A DNA stretch of 64,000 nt from Tigriopus japonicus. Its lineage: Eukaryota; Arthropoda; Copepoda; Harpacticoida; Harpacticidae. The stretch lies in NCBI GenBank assembly GCA_010645155.1, contig CM021320.1:6085247-6149246 (forward strand). Direction: 5' to 3'. Below are positions 56,576 through 64,000 of this stretch, piece by piece; the first letter of the stretch is position 1, and each line of letters begins with the position of its first letter. The translations under genes and the position numbers were made by a program. The notes beneath the pieces were generated by a model, which was given only the letters and a program-made list of their open reading frames with translations, searched no databases and was not told the origin of the DNA.

Positions 56576-57299
56576 TCTGTTGGCCTTTGGCAAATATGAT
56601 TTCTGAATGTCTGACTCCAACCAAATTGATACCGTGGTGGGATTTGAGTACAAAATTTTGTAATTTAATCCACATTTCTTCTCTTATTTTCAAGATATTT
56701 ATCATCTTTTTGTTTCACTTTTTATGTAGCCACCATTCTCTGAAATTTTCATTTATTTTATGAATCTTGTAGAACATTTATGCTCAATCTTTTTTGATAT
56801 GAAATGGTGTGCCTAAATTCTATTTTTAATTTTAATTTATCAGGCTTATGGTCTTTGCTGTGGTTCCGTACCTTTTCAGTGTCTACCGGTAAATATACTT
56901 CTGCCATTATTATTGAAAGTATGGTGTATCTTAAAAGATAATTACGAAGTAGATTTTTAGAAGAATCAATGTTAGTGTGCAAAAAAAGCCTAAATTTAGG
57001 CCATTTTTCTCAAATGAAGTGAGAGATGCAGACCCTTGAGTCTATAACATGGGAGATGCACTTTGTACTTGTTGAGTTTTGGACCCTCCTACGTATTGGG
57101 GAAAAAGAGGTGAAGCGTACTCCCCTTTACGGGGTACATGCTTAAAAATGCTCTTTATCATCCTTTATCGGGATCAGGATCCTACATATTCCCGACAAAG
57201 ACTAATGGGCAAAAGATCGAACAATGAAGGAGCCCGATAAAGAAGAGAGGAGGACTTCATTATTTGAACTAGCCTGGATTCCATGGGATTTGGAGGTGC
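56576..57299. other. Intergenic DNA, nothing recognised
   Basis: AT-rich to 56980, then more balanced. No feature supported. Confidence 0.45.
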
Positions 57300-57805
57300 T
57301 CTCAGAACACAAACAAAACCTCTACGGTCGCTACAGCTGACCTCAAATTCCGGGTTGGGACAGAGTCCATGCTCTTGAAGACATACAATATCAGATACCT
57401 TTCACACGTTCTCTGAGTACTGTACAGCCATAACTTTTGGAGTCTCTCTAATACGAGAGCTCTCCAATTCCTGTGATGTTCCTGGTGAAACATGTCTTGA
57501 CCTGCTCGACCTTTTGAAAACCTGCTGAACCTATTGAAGCCCAAGTGGGTGGGCACGTTCAAGATGAGGCTGAACAATCAACTTATACAGAGTTAGCATC
57601 GTAACACTATCTCTGGACTTGAAAGTACAATGGATCCAGCCCTGCGTTTGAAATGCCTTCCCCACCTTCAACTAGTTATGCTCATCAAACTTTCCATCAT
57701 CTTGGACGACAACTCCTAAATCCCTCATGGACAATACCTGCTCAATATCACAACCTCCATTGTCTTTGAGTGGAACATCTAAGTTTGACGTCCCATACTT
57801 CATTG
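57300..57805 (-). pseudogene. LINE reverse-transcriptase 3' fragment
   Basis: The minus strand reads SMRDLGVVVQDDGKFDEH, VGKAFQTQGWIHCTFKSRDSVTMLTLYKLIVQPHLE, then (frame change near 57540) HRNWRALVLERLQKLWLYSTQRTCERYLILYVFK. This order (D.GV..D..L.F..H, ML.LYK.LV.PHLEY, RR.RGD....YK) is the C-terminal part of Jockey/CR1-type LINE reverse transcriptase. Upstream catalytic parts are missing. It is a 5'-truncated, broken copy. Confidence 0.72.
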
Positions 57806-57816
57806 TGCACTGTCAC

Positions 57817-57886
57817 TGTAAAACGGTTACGGTAAATAGTTCACGGTAAAAAGGTCACAGTAAATAGGTCACGGTAAAAAAGTCAC
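57817..57886. repeat. Short array of the GGTCACGGTAAAA motif
   Basis: Five copies of a 14-15 bp unit, the same unit as in the inverted arrays at 8936-9032 and 9389-9555. Only one orientation is present here, directly after the LINE fragment. Confidence 0.8.
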
Positions 57887-58002
57887 AAGGTAAGGAATTC
57901 AAAAGCAGAAAAGGCACAATGAAACTTCAAATTGAAATGATATTCAAAAAAATGTTGTTGAGCACATGACTTTTGGCTTCCTACATGTTGGATGACATCA
58001 CG

Positions 58003-58130
58003 GTACTGATGGGGAACAAACAAAAATAACAAAGAACAACAAACAACAACAGCATACCAAACAAATACAAATAAAAAACAAACAAGTTGGAAATAGAAGT
58101 CAACAAGTGTTGATTGTTTTGGTCTCCCAG
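58003..58130. repeat. Dispersed repeat, A/C-rich, copy A
   Basis: ACTGATGGGGAACAAACAAA through ACAACAGCATACCAAACAAA to GGTCTCCCAG. It is homologous to 63447-63580. Homology ends exactly where the 32-bp arrays begin. Confidence 0.8.
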
Positions 58131-58440
58131 AACAAGCAATGTTGAAAATGACGCCGCCGAAAAACAAGCAAAGTTGTAAATGACGCCACTGAAAAACAAG
58201 CAATGTTGTAAATGACGCCTCCAAAAAACAGGCCGTATTAAAAATGACGTCGCCGGAAAACAAGCAGTGTTACAAACAACGCCGCAGAAAACCTGGCGGT
58301 GTTAAAAACAATGCTGTCGAAACCTGGCGGTGTTAAAAACAACGCCGCCGAAAACCTGGCGGTGTTAAAATGACGCCGCCAAATAACAAGCAATGTTGTA
58401 AATGACGCCGCCAAAAAACAGGCCGTGATAAATTGCCGCC
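58131..58440 (+). repeat. Tandem array, 32-bp unit, ten copies
   Basis: Units start at 58131, 58163, 58195, 58227, 58259, 58291, 58322, 58354, 58385 and 58417. Consensus AACAAGCARTGTTGTAAATG then ACGCCGCCGAAA. Two sub-types alternate (AACAAGC and ACCTGGCGG starts). The period is not a multiple of three, and open frames across it are by-products. Confidence 0.92.
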
Positions 58441-58985
58441 TATAAATTGGGTTTTGATCGCCCATATGATGCCCACGCTTCATCTTCAATTGTGAAACGA
58501 TAACCAAAGCGATACTGAAGAGCTTTTTTCGTACCCTTGTTCAAAATGCATTCGATGACAAAGATGTTTCTAATTTCATGGGCAAGGATCTTCTTCATTG
58601 TCAATTTTGATCCTGTGACCTTTATGAAATATTTGAATGGTCCTGCGGCCAGATTATCGAGGGTTTATCGTTCCAGGGTTTTTTCATCACATTCCACTAA
58701 AAAGAATGATGCCAATCCAGCAATTGACTCGCGTAGCGGTTTCATTATGACTAGGTAGGGAATTGAATTCAATTTTCTACCGTAATTCAAATAAGCCAAG
58801 AAATATTTTGTATTCTTGATTCTAGAAAATTGACTAGGTTAACAATGCCGCATAAAAAAACTGGTTTTAGATTTGACTTTAGAGGTGCTATGTTTAATTT
58901 CCTATACTGTAGATACTTCAATGAGTGTGTTGTTGAGACTCAAATCTCAATTCCGTCGCATTGGAAAATGTATATAGAAGGTGTT
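58441..58985. other. Core between the two inverted 32-bp arrays
   Basis: 545 bp of unique, AT-rich DNA. A 73-codon plus-strand open frame at 58537-58758 is not recognised. Confidence 0.5.
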
Positions 58986-59372
58986 TTTGGCTGCGTCATT
59001 TTTAACACCGCCAGGTTTTTTAGCGGCGTCACACCACCCGTTTTTCGGCACCGTCATTTTAACCACTGGCCGTTTTTCGGCAGGGTCATTTTGAACACTG
59101 CCAGGTTTTCGGCGGCGTTGTTTTTCACACTACTTGTTTTTCGGCGGCGTCATTTTCAACACCACCACCTCCAACACCATTTTCAGCACCAATTTTTGCA
59201 GTTCCCCTTTTTGACGGCGGCTGTTCTTTTTCAGTGATTTTTCGGCGGCATTCTGTCGAACACCGCCCGTGTTTGGGCGGCGTCATTTTGGACACCACCC
59301 GTTTTTCGGCGGTGTCATTTTCAACACCGCAAGGTTTTTGGCGGCGTCATTTCCAATACTGCTTGTTTTTTG
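58986..59372 (-). repeat. Inverted partner array of the 32-bp unit
   Basis: About ten copies of the same unit in opposite orientation (GGCGGCGTCATTTTCAACAC...GTTTTTCGGCGGC), more diverged in the middle. The last unit ends TACTGCTTGTT near 59370, mirroring the first unit on the left. Together with 58131-58440 this makes a 1.2-kb structure with array-type inverted ends. Confidence 0.87.
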
Positions 59373-59762
59373 TAATCCTGTTCTTTGATTGATGATGTGC
59401 TTTCTTAGTCATTCGGGGTGAAAAAATGAGTTGAGTTTCTTAATCCATGATTGTAATTCAATCGGATTATTCTCCAAAGACAAAAATGGAGGAGCCAAGG
59501 TTGTATTTATTGGAGCTTTCATCTTTCTTCGGCTTGGTAAAGATAATATTATAATATTAGCATTGTTTTTTTAACACAACACTCGGCGTCTTACGTAGAT
59601 TCGCAACACGATTGCGGCATCCTGAGTGATTTGGATAACTGATTTTATTTGCAGAGAGAGATATACAGGTTAAGATGAAATCGAGAGAAATAGAGAAGCA
59701 AAGAGGGAGTAGTATACAGTTATCTTGGTCTCCGAAAGTAAACTTCTCAAGTAAAGCTGTCC
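59373..59762. other. Intergenic DNA, nothing recognised
   Basis: AT-rich, no feature. Confidence 0.45.
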
Positions 59763-59770
59763 GATGCTAC

Positions 59771-60624
59771 CAACCTGACCAATTTTAGCTCTTAAGAGCT
59801 AAATTTAGCTCTTTTTGCTGATATTTTGGAAATTTAGCTCCAAATTTAGGCATTTAGCTCTTTTGGCTCTTTTAGCTCCTTTTGAAATATTTTGCCATTT
59901 TTTAGCTCTTTTTCTGAGAATTTTAGGGATTTCTGGCTCCTTTTCACAATTTTCCAAGTTCCTAGATTTTCTACTGAACAAAATGTTGCTTGTTCAAAAA
60001 TGTTTTTTTCTATTTACAAATACGTAGGATTTTCAGGAGAATCAACTCCAAACTGTGGCTCCTCATGCTAAAGCAAAAAAATAGAAAATTTTGGCTAGTC
60101 TTTCACAATCTCCATCAATGTGCTGGTACCAACTAAAACCTCCACTTACTAAATTTACTCTTTGCTTCAAACTTTTCTACTCAAACTGACAAAAAGTTCA
60201 TTTGATCAAGTTGAAATTGAGCATGCGCTTTAAATTACGGGGCAAATAGTGGGTTAAATTAAATTTTTTTTTTCTAGTCGGCTCAGAAATAAAAAAAACC
60301 GGCTTTTGCCATTAACTGAGCCATAAAGGTCTTTCATTATCCCCCGCTCTATCTGTAACATGCAAAAAGCCAACATCACTTTACAGAATAACCTTATTTT
60401 CGAGGCTGTTTTTTAAAGAAGTAAAAAACTAAAAAAGCCATGACTTGAAATAAACTGCCAATTACGTAAGGTCCAATAGTCTGATAATATTAGTGTTATT
60501 AGCCATTTAAAATTTAGCTCTTTTTCAACTCTTTTTCAAACAAAATTTAGCTCTTTTAGCTCCAAACTTTGCCTTGTCACTAAGGTTTTTAGCTCTTTTT
60601 AATCTTCAACAGTTGGTCACGCTG
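59771..60624. mobile_element. hAT-type element, TTTAGCTCTTTT family, full copy 2
   Basis: 854 bp, ends CAACCTGACCAATT and CAGCGTGACCAACT inward, flanked by a perfect 8-bp duplication GATGCTAC (59763-59770, 60625-60632). Strongly similar to 43198-43998 along the whole length, with indels (about 50 extra bp around 60340-60395). No transposase. Confidence 0.93.
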
Positions 60625-60632
60625 GATGCTAC

Positions 60633-61307
60633 TCTTTTGACAGCAAAGCGTCGTTTTTGAGGAAATCAGGAGAGTACTTCAAAAAGTGTTTTTTTAATCC
60701 CACAGGGGACACATCGACCCAGTGAAGATTCTGAGGGAACCACGATAATTTCACTCTCCGGAAAAACACAAATGATCGACAATTGCAAGGAAAAAGAAAA
60801 AAAATACGTGAGAGCGCAAGAAACACACCTCTTTTGCCTTTTCGCTACTTAGGGCGACGACCCCAAAAAAAGTTTGTTTCGGAACAACATTCATGTGATT
60901 TGACAATCATTTTTGTTCTCTAGATGGCACCTCTATTGTTTTGAAAGGAACGTCTACGCAGTGCTAGTAACGTCATCTATTGATTTTACATGAAACTTTC
61001 ATCCAAAATAAATATCTCTGAATTGCTCAAGGTTACCAAAATATTTTAAAAGACATGGAGGATTGTTATTTCCGTGTTTAATCACAAAGGATTGTAAATT
61101 ACCTAGTGTTCACATTGAAAAAGATGAGAATATGCCATGCTTCCAACGATTGCATTCGTGAATACTCTTCATATCCAAATAGATCACTTTTCTCCACAAT
61201 TGAAATCAATAGTAACTCATACAACCAAATTGATGTTCTGTCTTACTTTCTTAATTCAGCTACCCTGGTAGTTTTCGTTCCACATGCAACGTAGAGACGC
61301 TCTAGTA
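60633..61307. other. Intergenic DNA, nothing recognised
   Basis: Short open frames without domains. Confidence 0.45.
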
Positions 61308-61315
61308 CACTGAAG

Positions 61316-62033
61316 TAGTGATGGGAGGCAAACAGGAGCTTGGGCAAGCGGTCCGGTACAGTACCTTGGACTTGCCGAAACTTGGGTCTACTTGGGTGCC
61401 TGTACAAGTATTTTTCCCACCTTACAGGTTTGCCAAATTTGCTAGGAACGAAGACTAAGCCTTCGGCATCAGAATTTCAATTAACCAGAAAGTTTCAGCG
61501 AAATAGGGCCCATGCCCTTGTTAGGATGGATTTTTAGATGAAAATACACAATTCAAAGCTTTTGTATCGAGAAATGCAAAAGCTTTTGAGAATATTTCAA
61601 AAAAAAAAAAGAGTTGGCATTTTACTTTTTCATGCCGGCAACTCTGAGTAAACGAGATTGTTCTGGAAGTGTGACTTCTAAATCTCGGTCTTGATTAACC
61701 TCAAAAGTGCATTCATGTGTGGCCTAGAACCGAAACAAAAAGAAAACATGATTTTGCAAATGCTATCCAAATTGAAATATTTTTTTGTATCACTTCCACT
61801 ATTTATTGCTAAATTATTAAGGTCAAAAGATCATCGATAATGCAACTTGACATTTTTTCTTCTAAGTCACACTGCAAGTATCTTAACTCTTCAAAGAGCA
61901 ACTGCCGGCAACTGCATCTTCCAATGTTCCTTGAGCTTGCCAAGTGTATTGGTGTATTGCCCAAGTAATGCTTGTCAACAACTTGTTCTTGGGTGTTTGT
62001 GATGACTCATTACTTGCCCAAGTCACATCACTA
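61316..62033. mobile_element. hAT-type element with CTTGGGCAAG motifs (718 bp)
   Basis: Ends TAGTGATGGGA and TAGTGATGTGA inward, flanked by a perfect 8-bp duplication CACTGAAG (61308-61315, 62034-62041). Palindromic CTTGGGCAAG and half-sites (ACTTGGG, CTTGCC) recur in the 120 bp next to each end. No transposase. Confidence 0.9.
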
Positions 62034-62440
62034 CACTGAAGTGCTCTTGATGCCAGCCCTGCACAAACGATTATGTGCAGGGAAACTGAGAATTTAACGA
62101 GAATTTTTCTCTTAAACAAGTTTGCCAACATGGAGAGCATTTCTTTTATTCATATACTTAAAAAATAACTTTGAGATTTTTTTGCTCAGAAACCCTACGA
62201 AAAACTATCAATTTGTTTTCAAGTAGCTTTGCAAAGAAAGAAAATTTGGCTTTCAATGGAAAAATATTGAGACCTGTCCAGAGGAAGCCCAACATCTTGA
62301 ACAGCAATTCCACGTACCAATGAAATGACATTCAATGACATCTAGCGGCAGAAACTAGTCTTTCACATTTTGATGCAATCTTTGGCCTTAATTTAGGATC
62401 AAACAGAATGACTTGGCGATATTCTTTCTTATAGACATTA

Positions 62441-63262
62441 GCTGAGCTTATATACCCTATGACAACTTGAGTTGTGACAGAAATTTTTCGCTACCACACG
62501 CCATTGACTTCAATTGCAAACTCGACGAAAGTACATAAGTTAGGACAAGAAATCCTGTAGCAAAAGTTATGAAAGAGTTTTGCGACGGGGTTTACAAGTT
62601 TAGGTTTCTTTGAACGATTTCTTGTGGCAACTTACGTACTTTCGTGGATTAAGATCTAGTATTTCGGACCGGGCGCGCGTCATGAAAAATAAGAAGACAG
62701 TAGGAGGTTCGCACTGCTCTGCTTAGGAAAAAGCAGTAAAAAAAAACTGAATAAGAATGACCAAACGAGTTGTTCAAAAAACTACTGAAATGAGGGACTT
62801 CCTCCTAAAACATTTCAATAGTAGAGTAATGGATTTTTAATCATAGTAAGTGCTTTGGGACAATTTCTTAAAATGGCCTAACTGAAAAAATGAACATTAT
62901 TAAGCATAGTCCAAAGTTTAATCCAACTCATTGCCTTATTCAACCGCTAACTAACCATTTGCTGGTAACTAAATCATTGGGCTTACATAATAAATCCAGG
63001 ACAACAGGTCTTTTGTGCCGAATTGCATCGCACGTGGAGCACGTTCTTTACTTTCTCCCTCACGAAACATTCGAACTTAAGCAAAACCTAGCAAGACATG
63101 GCCACCCTAGGTTTCCTTACTCTCTCTCTCCTAAAGTTTAACGCACGCCCAGTCCGAAATACTAGATCTTAACCCTTTCGTGTTTGCAAATGAAACCAAC
63201 GGCGTGTGGTAACGTAAAATTTCTGTAACAACTCAAGTTGTCACAGGGTATATAAACTCAGC
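62441..63262. mobile_element. Palindromic TA MITE, interrupted copy
   Basis: Same family as 28673-28953: ends GCTGAGCTTATATACCCTAT and GCTGAGTTTATATACCCTGT inward, flanked by TA (62439-62440, 63263-63264). Without the 528-bp insert and its duplicated octamer, the remaining length (about 286 bp) matches the intact copy (281 bp). Confidence 0.9.
62647..63174. mobile_element. TIR element with 8-bp duplication, nested in the TA MITE
   Basis: 528 bp. Ends GATTAAGATCTAGTATTTCG and GGTTAAGATCTAGTATTTCG inward, then GAC on both sides (one mismatch in 23). The target octamer CTTTCGTG is duplicated (62639-62646, 63175-63182). The intact MITE at 28673-28953 shows the unoccupied site with one base different (CTTTCGAG on the matching strand). 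Eight-bp duplications occur in hAT and P-type elements. The ends fit neither consensus clearly, so the class is left open. Confidence 0.9.
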
Positions 63263-63446
63263 TATTGTTCCTAAGGTCGAGAAGGATGAAAATAGGATGA
63301 AAAATGGCATTTTAGTCTCAACCACTAAGGTTCACATCAAGTTAAAAAATATCTACGCTCTATTCTCCCATGACTTTGCCCCTGTTTTGGCGCCATCTAA
63401 TGGTAAATTTTGAAGCTTGCGCTAAAATCCACAATTGGCCACTACT

Positions 63447-63580
63447 GATGGGAAACAAACAAATATAACAAAGAACAAACAAAGACAAAAAACAACAGCA
63501 TACCAAACAAATCACAAATAATAAACAAACAAATCGCAAAAAAAGTCAACAGATGTTAAATGTTATGGTCTCCCAGCAAA
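63447..63580. repeat. Dispersed repeat, A/C-rich, copy B
   Basis: Homologous to 58003-58130 from ACTGATGGG to GGTCTCCCAG. The sequence then continues into unrelated DNA rather than into 32-bp arrays. Confidence 0.8.
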
Positions 63581-64000
63581 CTAGGGCTGCTAAAAGTGAC
63601 ACCCTAAAAGCTGGGAAAGAAGGTCAAAAGTAACTTAAGGTCTTAAAAACCTTCTACTGTCAAAACCAAGAGCTCCAGTTGTATGCAATATCTCTGTCGA
63701 TCAAATCAATTTTTTTACGAGCACAAAGAATTGTATTCAAAAGGATCCTTTGATTCTTGCGTTTGCAAATCACCACAAATCATGACGGCAACACTGTTTT
63801 TATTTGGGAATGGTACAAATTTACCCCAAACAAACAAATATTCTGAAAACCCAAACAAATATAAAAACAAACAAAGAAATGGCCAATTTGGTCGCATCAA
63901 TAATTGGGCACGCGATGTCGGTTGTTTAAATAGGATAAATAATACTTCATTTTAGAATGAGAGAGTGTTTCGTGCAATAGATAGGAGAAATTGACTATGG
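63581..64000. other. Right edge, nothing recognised
   Basis: A 90-codon plus-strand open frame at 63683-63955 has no recognisable domain. Confidence 0.45.

Noticed and set aside
57883..58507. Minus-strand open frames of 72-126 codons rich in FNTACF and RRHF
   Set aside because: They are read-through of the 32-bp tandem array, whose period is not a multiple of three; the repeated peptide is an artefact.
58830..59237. 135-codon plus-strand open frame
   Set aside because: The second half is the inverted 32-bp array; the first half has no recognisable domain.
62650..63172. piggyBac-type element, because TTAA lies at both ends
   Set aside because: The TTAA is part of the inverted repeat; the true duplication is the octamer CTTTCGTG, as shown by the empty site in the sister copy.

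Overview
This is a nuclear DNA window from an invertebrate animal, most likely an arthropod and plausibly a crustacean; the species cannot be read from the sequence. Evidence: spliced genes with GT/AG introns, a DEG/ENaC (pickpocket-type) channel gene, a BEL/Pao LTR retrotransposon, Tc1/mariner, hAT and MULE transposons, tRNA-derived SINEs, AT-rich intergenic DNA and one assembly gap (36 N, 41967-42002). There are no bacterial operons, phage genes or CRISPR arrays.

Host genes are few. One gene is clear: a degenerin/ENaC sodium channel on the minus strand. It has three coding exons (30410-30730, 6821-7006, 3330-4952) that join in phase to 709 residues, with both membrane segments. Intron 1 is about 23.4 kb and intron 2 about 1.9 kb. 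The exons together make up about 8% of a 27.4 kb gene, and much of intron 1 is transposon DNA. A probable last exon of another gene lies on the plus strand at 391-648 and enters from the left edge.

The rest is mainly mobile DNA. (1) 5.6-6.5 kb: hAT-type element with inverted GGTGTC arrays, in intron 2. (2) 8.9-30 kb (intron 1): inverted GGTCAC arrays, TA-flanked MITEs, a decayed mariner (minus), a decayed maT-like DD37D mariner (plus), a hAT-type element with a perfect decamer array, SINE heads, a LINE fragment, a hAT element nested in another hAT element, and foldback and pogo-like MITEs. (3) 31.8-33.5 kb: a nearly intact Tc1 element with an IR/DR end layout and one nonsense codon in its transposase. 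(4) 34-38 kb: a hAT-like candidate, a broken MULE transposase and a long-TIR MITE. (5) 42.3-47.4 kb: several hAT-type elements, a tRNA-like head and a dispersed repeat that is interrupted by a foldback element. (6) 50.7-56.6 kb: a young, nearly complete BEL/Pao element on the minus strand with nearly identical short LTRs, a 5-bp target duplication, a tRNA-Tyr primer site and one frameshift. (7) 57-64 kb: a LINE fragment, inverted arrays of a 32-bp unit, two more hAT-type elements and a TA MITE broken by a second element.

The most notable pattern is a set of non-autonomous elements with 8-bp target duplications. Each carries its own short motif repeated near its ends, and in several the motif has expanded into arrays that look like microsatellites. 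No element here encodes a recognisable hAT transposase, so mobility would need a source elsewhere in the genome. I see no convincing new multi-gene system.
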